A DNA stretch of 64,000 nucleotides from Lepidostoma basale (GCA_022606425.2 JAHDVF020000520.1:62001-126000); one strand, 5' to 3'; shown: positions 51,535-62,159, numbered from the stretch's first letter. The notes: generated from the sequence alone by a model not told the origin. Numbers and translations: made by a program.

Positions 51535-52010
51535 AAGACATTTATAATTGCATTTGACGCCAATCAGTTTCAATTGTACCCAAGCTTCACCAGGATAATA
51601 TTTTTCTACCCCTAAGCTGTGCCACACTGTTTTAAACAAGCTCTCCACATCGGTCTCCACCGGCGGTTTAAAACTGTGTAGACACTTGTTGAAACCAAAA
51701 TTCGTTTGACCTTCAACAACCTTTGTGGACGGACGCGCATAGTATGCGTGTTGTAAACTGTTGTAAACACGCATTCCACCTGTGGGGCTCCACATTCCAC
51801 CAAGGTCACCCTTGTGGAGAGCTTGTTTCAAACAGTGTGGCACGGCCTTTATTGTTAATCTTGCGATCTATTTATACAGGACCTAGGGTATAAGTATTAA
51901 GTTTTTATTAAATAATAAATAAAACTTTATTTTGCCCTGATGAAGCTTGGATACAAGCGAAGTTGGCATCAAATCTAATTATACATGCCGGTTATTGAAC
52001 AGAACGTTAA
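51535..52010. mobile_element. HHR-7c fold-back element split by MITE-Y2
   Basis: The left (minus) arm retains cctggtgaagcttgggtaca. The right arm reads GCC CTGATGA, GCTTG-GATA-CAAGC, GAAG, GTTGGC (about 51932-51970): box 1 and stem II are perfect, but six bases of the GAAAC/stem III region are missing. Confidence 0.68.
51614..51849. mobile_element. MITE-Y2, 236 bp
   Basis: aagctgtgccacactgtttt at the left; gtttcaaacagtgtggcacg, gcctt at the right. About 90% similar to Y1 with internal deletions. Confidence 0.78.
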
Positions 52011-52104
52011 TTTTATTTTATGTATTTATTAATTTAAAATGTCTAACCAAAAGTGAGTTCTCCCTTTGTTTTTTACAAACCGAAGACTTTGATAAACACT
52101 ACGA

Positions 52105-52207
52105 TTTGCATAATGACGATTTTTAAATGAATTTACACACAATTTTTACCACTTTTGAGTTTGTTTTTCGACTTTGGTTATATTTTTATTCGTTCTCCCG
52201 ATGATGG
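52105..52207. mobile_element. HHR-6b, truncated by SINE-2g
   Basis: accacttttgagtttgtttt, tcgac is the left arm; cgttctcccgatgatggcag starts the right arm. SINE-2g follows directly. Confidence 0.52.
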
Positions 52208-52216
52208 CAGAGTGGT

Positions 52217-52412
52217 AGACCTTCGTGGCAGAGTGGTTAGAGCTCTGACTTTCATACATAAGGTCTCGGCTTCGATTCCCGGCGATGGTAGTGTGATCGT
52301 CACACTGTCTTTGGTCTGGTGTAAAATTCACGTGACAATAAAATTGCATTAGATTGGCTACCTATCACATGTCATGAGAATCAATATAATATAATAGCTA
52401 AAATAAATTGTA
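52217..52412 (+). mobile_element. SINE-2g
   Basis: gaccttcgtggcagagtggt, cggcttcgattcccggcgat, cagtgtgat-type spacer, caataaaattgcattagatt, then tcacatgtcatgagaatcaa. Very close to SINE-2f apart from the lost A-rich tail. Confidence 0.86.
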
Positions 52413-52439
52413 TGCGTGATAATTCTCCGTATGCCATTT

Positions 52440-52700
52440 TAAGTGAATACAAACTTCCAAGTAAAGATAATCAAATGATTTTAATGAAATATTTTGATGT
52501 AAGTTCATTTTAAATAATTATTAAATAATACGATGTTTTTTTAACTACTTCCCCTTTTGTCATTATTTCGACAGCGACCGGTTTCGCCAGGCTCCCTAGC
52601 ATCATGACAACATGGCAACATGACCAGTCTGTCGATGCCAGTGAATAAAGACAAAAGTTGAAATAGTTAAAAAAAAATATCGTTTTATTTCATTATTATT
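52440..52700. mobile_element. HHR-3e fold-back element, decayed
   Basis: Left extension gataatcaaatgattttaat, ttcattttaaataatt; left arm tcgacagcgaccggtttcgc, caggctcc; right arm gaataaagacaaaagttgaa. The centre is rearranged. Confidence 0.62.
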
Positions 52701-53102
52701 TACCAAGTAAAGAATTGAGTCTAATATGCAGAAAAAAAGTAATAATTTCGAATATTGTTCGTCGGGAGTTCGGAGGAGCGCGGAAACTCCTGGCGGAATA
52801 TGACGCGCACGATTTAAAACCGGGCGCTTCCCCGCGGCGTTTTGTTACGTCAATCAAACCCCGGCTATTTGACAAGCGGGGACTTCGGGAACTGAACCAA
52901 ATTCGAGTAATTAATTCTGTCAACTCGCCGTAATTGATGGACCATCGGTAGCGGCATGCGAGGCATGACGCGACCGCTGGCGCTGCGGGCGGACCCGGTC
53001 GGGTACAGAGTCATTGGGTCAAGATTGCGTTCCGGATGTAAAAATGCACTACAATCGTTGACAATATTCTTAATTTATTAATTAACAATAATAAATAAAT
53101 CA
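52701..53102. other. GC-rich unique island, possible host non-coding DNA
   Basis: 52750-53040 is GC-rich (cgcgaccgctggcgctgcgg), with gagtaattaattctgtc and cgtaattgatgg homeodomain-type sites. No TE similarity and no good ORF. Confidence 0.36.
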
Positions 53103-53794
53103 TCCATATATATAAAACGTGTTAGTTACACCATTTATAACTCAAGAACGGGTGGACCGATTTTGATGATCTTTGATTTGTTGGTTTTGTCTCAGACCCA
53201 AATAGCAGAATAACTAAAAAAACATCGAAAAACATCGACCCAAGTGCATACCATCCAGCAAATATAATAGTTTAACAGGAACTAGTGCAACAATGCTAAG
53301 CGAATCATTTCGATTCGCTTCAATAAAGCAAATCCCTTTCTGCCATGTGAATTACATTCATATCAATGTAATTCAAATATTTCCCATTTTAATTTTTGCG
53401 CATTTATTGAATTTAATTCATTTTGAGTATTCATTTTAACTTAAAAAATAACTGAATTTAACAATTTTGAATGTATACAAATATTTTTAGACAAATACTG
53501 GATTTTAATTGTATCTCAATAGAGACGAAGATGTAAATTGTTTTCTGGGAACAGAATATGGTGGTCGAGGCGCTTACAGGACTTATGACCTGTGATTGGT
53601 TGGGTTAAGCGATCGCTTTATGTTAACAACATTCCCCATTCAGCCCTTCTTACGACCACCACGTATGACAAAATTTTGGACGATGTTAATATGCTACAAT
53701 GTTGAGGAACACTTCACATTTTTTAGTTTCAACTATTAAGTTAACACAACATTTATTGATTCTGAGGCGGTACGAAGTTCGCCGGGTTAGCTAG
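53103..53794 (+). mobile_element. Non-autonomous Helitron
   Basis: Starts TCCATATATATAAAACGTG after A; carries aagaacgggtggaccgattt, a motif common near insect Helitron 5' ends. Ends with hairpin ggcggtacgaagttcgcc then gggttagCTAG at 53794, followed by T. TC...CTAG termini and A/T flanks fit Helitrons. MITE-X4 is nested inside. No Rep/helicase. Confidence 0.8.
53461..53745. mobile_element. MITE-X4 nested in the Helitron
   Basis: gaatgtatacaaatattttt, gacaaatactggatttt (Q extension), aattgtatctcaatagagac, gaatatggtggtcgaggcgc, cttcttacgaccaccacg. The empty site is visible in the Helitron fragment at 4.65-4.83 kb. Confidence 0.76.
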
Positions 53795-54671
53795 TTATGA
53801 ATAAAAATGTAAATGACCTCTTAAAAAAATCATACTCGTATCTAAGTAATTCACAATATACCAAGTATCGATATTAATTACGTCAGTGTACACTGTATTA
53901 AAATATTTGACAGGTAAAAAATACATTTTAAAATAAAGTGCTCCCTAAAAATAAATTACAATAGATAATGACTATGCATATACGAGTATACCTATAGAAA
54001 TATAGGAGTTTCGTTGGTTTAATGGAGTGGTAGCCGTGTAATATACTGGATAGACCTATTCCGATTAAGACAACATTTTCAGGTTGTCTGCCCACTTTGA
54101 CTTTCCGCGTTTATATTGACGACTATGGAAAAAAAACTTTAACCTAATTATTTAAAGCAAAAACAAACCGCGATACAAAATGGTAATTATAAATTAGCTA
54201 GCAGAAACACGATTCGTTGGCTTAATAATAATTAGAATTTGTTTGGCAATATGGCTATCTGACATTTCCAATCGTGATGTGATATACGAGGCACTATTTT
54301 AATTAGCGGCTTGCAAATTGGCCGTTCGTTACAGTGATATATTTATGGGTCGAGATTATGGTTCATTTCTAAGGCCCGCTCGATGTAAACTTACGTTTTG
54401 AGATATTTATGATCTTTCTTCGTAAAAAAACTGATCGCAGACAATGTTCCTCGCCCCGCCCTCCTTGGATAGCTGTTCTCAGGTCTGCAGTCGGCCCGTG
54501 AGACCAATACTGGTGTGAGAATCCTAAACAAAAAATTTGGAATATGTTGTATCCGTTCATTATATTACAATTGAGTACCTGTGTCTATTGTTCTAACACG
54601 TGTTATTAAATTCATGCACTTACACACTTACAGCAAAAAAATATTTTGCGATCACTTTTCTTCTTCTTCAA
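53795..54671. other. No gene recognised
   Basis: AT-rich with a mixed block at 54430-54520. No repeat partner. Confidence 0.38.
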
Positions 54672-55431
54672 ATGATTTTATGATGAATGTCGGAAAGTCA
54701 AAAGTGATGGTTTTCGAAAGGGAAGAGCAAATGACAGCTTGTAATATAAGTGTGAACGAAGAGAACTTGGAGCAGGTGAGTGAATTTGTGTATTTTGGTA
54801 ACATATTCACAGCGCATGGCCGAACGGATAATGACGTCGAAAGAAGGGTTGGTGCGAGTAACAAAGTGAATGGAGCTTTAAAAATAGTTATTGGAAACAA
54901 GAATTTATAAATGAAAGCGAAAACAACCCTAATATGGAAGCGAAGCATGGAACTGGCAGAAGAAGGATGAAAACATAATAAATGCGGTAGAAATGAGGTC
55001 CCTAAGACGTATGTATGGTAGAAAGATATACAGCAGAATCTCAAATGCTGATATAAGAAAGGAATATAGAGCGGAAGAAGATATTATGAACAATAATCGG
55101 TATTATGAACAGTGATTATGAAAGTATCGCTGCGTTAGTTCGGACATATGGAGGGCATGGATGGAGAAAGAATGGTTAAGCAAGTATACGTTAATGATTT
55201 AAATGGAGTACGGAGTCAAGAAAGACCGAGGAAAACGTGGCATGACCAAATTAATCAAATTTTAAAGGTTGGTCATGTTAGAAGTCGGAAAAATCGTGTA
55301 TGACTCGCTGAATGAATGTGGAGGAAGCTAAGGGGTGTACCAGGATAGATTAGTGTGGCGGTCTATTATCTCTGCCTACCACTGAGGGGTAACGGCGTGT
55401 TGGTTTGTTTATTTGTTTGTTTTCTTCTTCT
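54672..55431 (+). pseudogene. LINE-A long copy, GTTT-tail subfamily
   Basis: 54672-54910 encodes DFMMNVGKSKVMVFEREEQM, EFVYFGNIFTAHGRTDNDVE, RRVGASNKVNGALKIVIGNK. Beyond this the frames shift repeatedly (NAVEMRSLRRMYGRKIYSR remains). Ends cggcgtgttggtttgtttat with GTTT repeats. Confidence 0.8.
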
Positions 55432-55458
55432 TCTTCTTAGTTTAGGTCGTATGACCTG

Positions 55459-55540
55459 TTTATTTATTTATTTATTTATTTATACAAATGAGACATTACA
55501 AACGATAAAACATTTAGGCGACTTATTTGGACACAAAACA
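55459..55540 (-). mobile_element. LINE 3' end with TAAA tail
   Basis: Same sequence as 13868-13955 (caaatgagacattacaaacg, ataaaacatttaggcgactt), with TTTA repeats on plus. Confidence 0.6.
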
Positions 55541-55617
55541 GTATTACAAAGATAAAATAAAACAAAACAACATGAGACCAAAAAAATCATACATATCAGA
55601 AGGAATCCAAATATGTC

Positions 55618-55684
55618 GACGTCAGTGAGACAGTACTCTTTCTAGAATTTGCAATATTTTTTTATGAATACTGCCTCACTGACA
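55618..55684. repeat. Small imperfect hairpin
   Basis: gtcagtgagacagtactc and gaatactgcctcactgac are inverted around 30 bp. No other copy seen. Confidence 0.55.
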
Positions 55685-55757
55685 CTGAAAATGTCCAAAT
55701 GATTATGACGGTGAGATGTCCTGGTATGATTATGTTCAGCCATCTCTTCATATATTT

Positions 55758-56048
55758 GGTTGGTTTAGTGAAATGGAACGCATGGATGAAGAAATAATGG
55801 TTAAGATAGTATACATTAACGATGTGTTAGGGGTACGGAGTCGGGGAAGACCGAGGAAAACATGGCATTACAAAAGCAATCAGATTTTTAAGTTCGGCCG
55901 TGTTAAAAATCGGAAGATTCGACGGGCATGTATGACTCGCTGTATGAATGTGGAGGAATCTAGAGAGGTGTATCAGAATGGAATGGTCTGGCGGTCCATT
56001 TTCTCTGTCTTTCGGAGAAGCGGCGTGACAGTTAGTTGTTGTGCTTTT
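55758..56048 (+). mobile_element. LINE-A 3' end
   Basis: ORF 55716-56087 encodes MERMDEEIMVKIVYINDVLG, VRSRGRPRKTWHYKSNQIFK and ACMTRCMNVEESREVYQ. Ends gtgacagttagttgttg. 5'-truncated. Confidence 0.8.
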
Positions 56049-56251
56049 ATTAATAATATGCTAACTTTTAAAATGCCGTTTTTGTGATGTAATTACCTCA
56101 AAGGCGCAAAGACGTGTCTTAATCTAAATATGAATGCTGCGTATAATATTCACGATCGGTTAGAAAATAAAACAATATAACAAAAAAAAATTACAAGATG
56201 GGTATGAAATATGAAAAACTTGGGTTTTCATCTTGGAAATGAAATCTTTTG

Positions 56252-56660
56252 GATTATTTCAATTTCTTTTTTTTTAAATCATAAACATTACAGTATATAA
56301 CCAAAGGGCTTATGACTATACAGGTAGGATACAAAAATACACAAAAAAAAACTATTTTAAACAGAATATACAATTACGAAATTTAAAAATTACAATATAA
56401 ACAATAGATAATTAAAACACGAGATAATTAAAAAATTAAGACCAATTAAGTAATTAGAAACCATAAGAAGAACAACACATTATTTAAGAGATTGATGTTT
56501 TCTGAGGGTAGCCTCACTATCGTGGAAGATGTCCACATCCGAAGAGATGCGGTTTAGAAGGATTATTGCCCTGCCCACGGGCATAACCTTAGGTAAATTG
56601 GTTCTACACGGTGGTAGGTGAAATAATCTATGTTGCCTTTGTCGCAGATGTATGCATCTA
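56252..56660 (-). pseudogene. LINE-J3, Jockey/CR1-like C-terminus
   Basis: On minus encodes RQRQHRLFHLPPCRTNLPKV, MPVGRAIILLNRISSDVDIF, HDSEATLRKHQSLK, nearly identical to LINE-J2. The 3' UTR ends tgtaatgtttatgatttaaa and gaaattgaaat. Confidence 0.8.
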
Positions 56661-56661
56661 A

Positions 56662-56830
56662 GGCATGAAGGGAAACTCCCTGGATCTAAGGCATGAAGGG
56701 AGATTATTCCAAGCTGATTGGCCGGCTACTGCAAAGGCTCGATATCAGAAATTTGTACTAGGGCAACTCAACTAATCTACCTATTGCAGCGGAGTTTGCC
56801 CAGCGAAGTGCGGATTACCTTGAATTTAGA
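56662..56830 (-). mobile_element. CR1-like ORF2 end fragment
   Basis: On minus: RAFAVAGQSAWNNLPSCLRS then REFPF, the usual R.F...G..WN.LP..LR end. An 18-bp direct repeat (ctaaggcatgaaggga, about 56668 and 56693) lies at the junction with LINE-J3. Confidence 0.65.
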
Positions 56831-57189
56831 CCATCCCCAATAAATAAAAAAGTTTTTCAGACTAAATTATTAAACTATATTTTAAAATGTAATTTAATAT
56901 TGTTATGAAAAGCACCGTTTAGGGATTTTTTTAGTACCATTTTATATTTAATATGATTGTAAGGTATCATGGATTATTATTTATTTATTTACTAAGGGTA
57001 ACATACAGTGATATTAATAATAATAAAAAGACACTTAGAAAAAATAAAGTAAGGCCAATAACTTGCCACCACAAATATGAATCAATATAATAGTTAACAG
57101 ACGACAGTTTAAATTGAGATTAAACAAAATATTTAAGAATTAAAAATAATAATATTAGTTGAAATAAAAATAAATTAAGATTATGGTCC
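56831..57189. other. AT-rich DNA, nothing recognised
   Basis: No ORF. atgaatcaatataatagtta near 57075 resembles a SINE-2 tail fragment. Confidence 0.35.
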
Positions 57190-57278
57190 ATCCGACCACC
57201 ATATTCTGTTTCCAAAACAAAAAACAAACAAGAAATTACATCTTCGTCTCTATTGAGATACAATTAATCCTTATAAGA
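57190..57278. mobile_element. MITE-X5, right end only
   Basis: cgaccaccatattctgtttc, cttcgtctctattgagatac, aattaatccttat match MITE-X1. Confidence 0.75.
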
Positions 57279-57597
57279 TTGTGGTCTCATCCACGCCGAA
57301 AAATTGAATATATATTTTTTTAATTTAACTTGTTCCGATGAAAGACATCAATGTCTCCAAAATGCTTATTGTATTTGTCGCAAATCCGATACATCGCCGC
57401 GCTCTGAGCGTAGTCAGTGCGATAAACAAGAAGGTGGAAAACTTGGCTCGTTGTATATCTTGTGCGAAATAAAGGGGTATTTAGTGTCAATTTGCTAAGA
57501 AGTTCATTTTAAAGTGAACAATCAATTTTCAAGAGAGTCTAAGGAGTGAAAAGTTAGGGCAGACTTGAATTTATTGCAACACGCTCAATAATAACAA
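57279..57597. other. No gene recognised
   Basis: Contains tatcttgtgcgaaataaagg, which resembles tatcttgtacgaaataaagg at about 5003, so an unclassified dispersed repeat may be present. Confidence 0.4.
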
Positions 57598-58045
57598 AAA
57601 TCATTATACCATTTCTCCGTAAGGGGAGGGGAGAGAGAATGGGCCGTCCTATCCTGACAAACCTTTTTAGCTTCCTTTACATTCATACGCCGATAGAAAA
57701 GACTTTGACAGAGTCAGCTCAGTAACGAATAATTTTATGACAGGAGACTTTTTAAATAAATAAAATAAATTAACAGTATCATCATTAAGATAAACATCAG
57801 AAAAGATCAAAAGCAAAGAGATAAAAACTCAATTAAAACATACAGTGAGTCATATAAGCACAGGATTTAAAAAAATTGGTAATGCCAAGATTTTTTCAAT
57901 TTTCTTTGACTCCATGCTACATAACTACTATTTATGTATTCATTTGGTCCAAATACTAACGCAATGATATTTTCGTCATTTTGTTCATACCACTTTCTAC
58001 CGCTTTAAATTTGTTCCTGATATCACCGTTTGAAATTCTGACATT
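57598..58045 (-). mobile_element. LINE-A fragment with an unexplained 270-bp insert
   Basis: 57598-57692 (accatttctccgtaagggga, ttcctttacattcatacgcc) and 57962-58045 (ttttgttcataccactttct, caccgtttgaaattctgac) are consecutive LINE-A parts. 57693-57961 between them is unrelated. Confidence 0.6.
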
Positions 58046-58261
58046 AACAGTTCAACAGTTCTGTTATATTAACGAATTTGTAAATCTTAAAACTTGTTTA
58101 CCGTTATGTTTAATAACATAATGAGAGAGTTAGGTGAATTATAAAACGTCATAAGTAACAACATTACTGGCGTGCTGAACTAATCTGCCACTGGTTAAGT
58201 CGACAAAGAGAAGTTTGAAATTATTTATATTAAACACGATTTTTTTTAAAACGGTTGTTTT

Positions 58262-58388
58262 GTCCCATTAAAAAGGTTGGATGCAGGTACCAAAATGAAC
58301 GGAGTGTCAGTTAGCTGTCTGTTGTATACGGACAACGCTGTGCTACTTACAGGTAACGAGTATGAACTACAAGTCCTAAGTATTAGAC
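58262..58388 (+). mobile_element. Reverse transcriptase palm fragment
   Basis: Encodes KRLDAGTKMNGVSVSCLLYT then DNAVLLTGNEYELQVL, a decayed SCLLYADDAVLL block as in RTE-type reverse transcriptases. It would lie upstream of the LINE-A copies' start. Truncated on both sides. Confidence 0.65.
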
Positions 58389-58439
58389 ACCAGGACTTAA
58401 ATACTTGTAACATAGAAAAATAAACTCACAAGCGGAAAA

Positions 58440-58750
58440 AAACATAGTTTTAATTATTGTTTCATGAACAATGATGTAAAACTCCAATTAAATAAGTAAT
58501 AAAAATAAGAACATCTGTTTCTAGAAGTTTTATTATAATTTATGGGAATGACATGTTTCGCCTTTCTAAGGCATTATCAAATGACAATCAATATCGTATA
58601 AAATCAATACATTTGATAATGCCTTAGAAAGGCGAAACATGTCATTCCCATAAATTATAATAAAACTTCTAGAAACAGATGTTCTTATTTTTATTACTTA
58701 TTTAATTGGAGTTTTACATCATTGTTCATGAAACAATAATTAAAACTATG
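58440..58750. mobile_element. HHR-4d, long near-perfect fold-back
   Basis: Arms of about 140 bp (58447-58592 and 58610-58750), from acatagttttaattattgtt inward to gcattatcaaatg. Cores TTGATAA, GCCTT-AGA-AAGGC, GAAACATGTC in both arms. High arm identity implies recent origin or conversion. Confidence 0.8.
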
Positions 58751-58789
58751 TTTTTTTCATATAAATCATCAATTCACATAAATTTTTCA

Positions 58790-58920
58790 TAAAATCATAT
58801 AAAATCAATACATTTGATAATGCCTTAGAAAAGCTAAATATGTAATTCCCATAAATTATAATAAAACTTCTAGAAAACAGACACTTTCATTAGTATTGAG
58901 TGTTTTAACTCGTAAAATAA
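58790..58920. mobile_element. HHR-4e, single arm
   Basis: atacatttgataatgcctta, gaaaagctaaatatgtaatt: box 2 is lost. Continues cccataaattataataaaac, ttctagaaaacagacac. Confidence 0.62.
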
Positions 58921-58952
58921 AACAAATTTATTTATAGTGTGTAATATGTTTA

Positions 58953-59170
58953 TTGCCGAGCCGAAGAGACCAGAGCAATCAAAACCCTGTACGCGTCTAG
59001 ACCGACTGGAGTAAGACCTCTAGGAAGGCCTAGACAGTGCCTAATGGAGAATGTTCTGGCTGATCTGTGCAAAAGGCGTAGAATCGAGGAGCTCGGCGAA
59101 AAATCATCAAGGAGGTTAAAACTCTTCAAGAGTTGTATGGCCATAGGAAGTAAGTAAGTAAGTAATATGT
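58953..59170 (+). mobile_element. LINE-F C-terminus with AAGT tail
   Basis: Open frame: ETRAIKTLYASRPTGVRPLG, RPRQCLMENVLADLCKRRRI, EELGEKSSRRLKLFKSCMAI, GSK, stop. GRPR followed by a short basic segment is the usual LINE C-terminal pattern. Tail aagtaagtaagtaagta. Confidence 0.72.
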
Positions 59171-59804
59171 TTAAGCCACTGATAACGTATACTGTCGACT
59201 GATTTCTATATCACCAGTATCGTGGGCATTGAATTTTACTTTATCGATTGCTTTAACGAAGATATCAGCGATCAGTAGATAAACAAAATTTAAAAACAAT
59301 GTGTATCGTGGATGTAAAGATAAATCTAATAAAATCTGACAAAAATATCTATGGTCTGTTTGCATTCTGATGATAATCTATTCCACGGTTATCCTCCCTT
59401 AAGAGTGGGTATGAGATATGCACATTCCACTTGGGAATCTCGTCACATATCTGATCTGGAGATCGAGCGATGGCTGAAAAATGTTTGAGTAACCGCGCGA
59501 TCTCTTTATGGGTATTTAATCATATATGTGTAGCCAGGAATTGGAAACCATTGTGTCAAATGTGAAATAGGAAACCTACATTTCGTAAAAAGTATAATAA
59601 TAAAAACATTTTATTATGAAAATGTATTAACATCTAAAGAACTAGGTGAATTTACTCGTATAAATATAAAAATATATAAACTATATGGAATAGTTTATTA
59701 ATGTTGTTAATTGAAATTTCTTGTCAAAAGTTCATTTTAAACAATGCAAATAAAACAAATATACGAGTATGTTCTAACGTAGTGCATATAATTTATTGTT
59801 TCTT
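59171..59804. other. No gene recognised
   Basis: AT-rich; 59390-59500 slightly richer in GC. No repeat partner. Confidence 0.38.
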
Positions 59805-60046
59805 GAGCAATGATGTAAAATTCCATATTTAAACATGAATACAAATTAAAACGTTTGTTTTCTAGAAGTTTTATTATATTTTATGTGAATAATATGTTCC
59901 GCTTGTCTGAGGCGCCGCGTTATCATTCGTATTAATAGTGCATATTAGCTATTAAAGGTACGATTATTTTTAAACATATTACAATTTATTATTATAAATT
60001 GGTTGCGACAGCTGTTTCATCAACAACATCATTCATAAAAAGATTA
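59805..60046. mobile_element. HHR-4f and HHR-1 remnants
   Basis: tgtttcttgagcaatgatgt, gttttctagaagttttatta, gaataatatgttccgcttgt (HHR-4), then gcgacagctgtttcatcaac at 60004 (HHR-1 left core without its partner). Confidence 0.52.
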
Positions 60047-60195
60047 TTCAAATTTTAAAGTTTTAAGAATCGACGTATATGTATGACACGTTGTATGAAT
60101 GAGGAGGAAGTTAGTGAATATGTCAGGATAGTAAATAGTAATGCGGTGGAATATTCTCTCTGCATACCCTTTCGGGGAAACGGCGTGACGGTTTA
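60047..60195 (+). mobile_element. LINE-A 3' fragment, decayed
   Basis: gttttaagaatcgacgtata, tgtatgacacgttgtatgaa, accctttcggggaaacggcg. No clean tail. Confidence 0.68.
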
Positions 60196-60705
60196 TAAGT
60201 TTTTCATTAATGCCTTTAATAAATTGTTTAAAAATGTTATTTTTTAACATGATATTCCTCACGTTTTTCAGCTTGCTCGGAACAATTTGCCGGTGGCCGG
60301 ACGGAACGTTTGAGATAAGGCGAGACGAGGGCTCATGTCAGGAGTCATTATGGAATGCCTTATTACATCGGTCAATCTTTCTTTCCAGCGGCACATAGCG
60401 GCAAATGCCGGTGTCTTAGTTGGCAATTGTGATCTTAGGACACTCATACAATCAGAACGATTTGACGGCGGTGTTTGTATATTTACACACAGGCCCGTCC
60501 AAAGGTAATTGGAGGTAATGTTACGTAATTTATTGTAATGGTGACGTCGGCACTGTCAGGGGTGGTACCGTAAAATATTCTCTTGTAAATGTGAAGTTAT
60601 TTGCATTTAGTTTATGTCGTGAAACTAACATTGAAATATAAGAATTGTTAAGAATATTTATATACCACATGTTGTGGCGCATGAGTTTCCAGTTGGCAGT
60701 CACTG
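60196..60705. other. No gene recognised
   Basis: GC-richer block 60270-60420 follows tcctcacgtttttcag, which looks like a splice acceptor; the open frame after it (LLGTICRWPDGTFEIRRDEG) has no recognisable domain. Not called as an exon. Confidence 0.3.
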
Positions 60706-60860
60706 CATAGGTTTCCAATATTTTCTAGGCCACCGCCCCCTTTACAATAAAAATAAACGCTCAATGCCCCCCTCCCATAAAACTTATTCGAAATATGAGA
60801 AAATGATAACAATACATACAATAACAAAATGAACCAATTTAAGTTTAATTTGCTTTATTA
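60706..60860 (+). mobile_element. hAT-like element end
   Basis: cataggtttccaatattttc, taggccaccgccccctttac, ataaacgctcaatgcccccc match the right end of the 46.98-48.57 kb composite in reverse. No second end seen. Confidence 0.6.
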
Positions 60861-60949
60861 GTACCTACGTGATTAGCGTGTTTTTTTTTGCTTTTTAGAC
60901 TATATTTTTTTATCTGCCCGCGCTCTCTATTTTCTCTGGGTCTTCTACT

Positions 60950-61090
60950 ACCCCCTAAAAGTCTCAAACGCCCACAAGGGGACGTTATCGCTCACTTTGA
61001 GAAGCCAGGAGATAGAGGTATAGCTTCCCAAGAGAGGCCAGCCTGACTACAAGAACAGAGCAAATGTCTGAAATGAGAAGAAGAAGAAGA
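60950..61090 (+). mobile_element. Possible LINE 3' end with AAG tail
   Basis: GC-richer segment ending aatgagaagaagaagaagac. The tail type suggests a LINE-B/C/G relative; no coding motif left. Confidence 0.4.
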
Positions 61091-61245
61091 CTTAACTAAC
61101 TAACTAACTAACCATCACGCCGTCTCCCCGAAAGGATAGGCAGAAATAATGGACTGTCACACTTTTACTGATGCGGCACTCCATCCTTCTCTTTTCGCTC
61201 CGCGGGAGACGCGGTGTGATGGGTTGCGAACCTCATCGCCTAAGA
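61091..61245 (-). mobile_element. Chimeric repeat, second copy
   Basis: TTAG tail, accatcacgccgtctccccg, aggcagaaataatggactgt, then tgcggcactccatccttctc, ccgcgggagacgcggtgtga, tgggttgcgaacctcatcgc. Same join as at 37344-37480. Confidence 0.72.
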
Positions 61246-61359
61246 AGAAGACCTGTGATTGATATTATATTATTTTATTAATACAAGGATATTTCAACAT
61301 TATTAAATGTTTTAATTTTGAAACACTAATATTAGACGTATTAACATTTATTTTTATGA

Positions 61360-61405
61360 GATTGTCACGTCAGCTGTTTCGCCATGTTAGCATCATTAAG
61401 TGTTA
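61360..61405 (-). mobile_element. HHR-1 core fragment
   Basis: gtcacgtcagctgtttcgcc, atgttagcatcattaagtg: minus-strand remnant of an HHR-1g-like arm. Confidence 0.5.
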
Positions 61406-61411
61406 AAAACA

Positions 61412-61540
61412 ATAGCCAGAGAGAATGGGTCGCCGCACTACTCTATCCTTACACACATATCTAGCTTCCTCCACATTCATACAGCGAGTCATACTAGCAC
61501 GTCTATTCTTCCGACTTAAAATTTGATTAAAGTGTTTAAA
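61412..61540 (-). mobile_element. LINE-A fragment
   Basis: gagagaatgggtcgccgcac, cctccacattcatacagcga, cgtctattcttccgactt. The 3' tail is missing. Confidence 0.68.
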
Positions 61541-61597
61541 AATTTAAACATTTAATAATTATTACTAGATAAATATGTACACAGTATAATGAACAAA

Positions 61598-61887
61598 TGA
61601 TCACTGCGTTTGTTAGGATATATGAAGCGTGGATGAAGAAAGAATGTTTAATAAAGTATACGTTAACGATGGGAATGGAGTAGGGAGTCAATGAAGACCG
61701 AGGAAAACATGGCATGACCAAATTAATCAAATTTTACAGATCAGCCATGTTATAAGTCGGGAGAATTGATGCGCGTGTATAACCGCTGTATGAATTTAGA
61801 GGAAGTTAGAGAGTTGTGCTAGGATATAGAAGTGTGGTCGTCCATTCGCTCTGCCTAACGTTGCGGTGAAACTGTGTGATGGTTTGT
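61598..61887 (+). mobile_element. LINE-A fragment, opposite orientation
   Basis: tgatcactgcgtttgttagg, gaagaccgaggaaaacatgg, catgaccaaattaatcaaat, gtgatggtttgtt. Decayed; faces the fragment at 61412-61540. Confidence 0.7.
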
Positions 61888-62159
61888 TCTAATTGTTATA
61901 TAATTATGGATCGTAGGTGGTCATGGAGACAGAATAAAACAAATGACATGTCTACATAAAACACGAGTGATTGGACTGGCTTTGGAATTGTGGCGGAACT
62001 ATTTCGTTCGTCAACAATGGGAGAACTTGATATTTAATACATTGAAGTTGTCTACATTTAACTCAACCGAATGTACAAATGTATATTACACACAAATGTA
62101 TGAGAGCTAGAGAATCAATATCAAATTGATAATAAATTGTCGATAGAAATAACATTTTT

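Noticed and set aside
60256..60398. Exon after tcctcacgtttttcag
   Set aside because: No recognisable protein family and no donor; better described as unique DNA.
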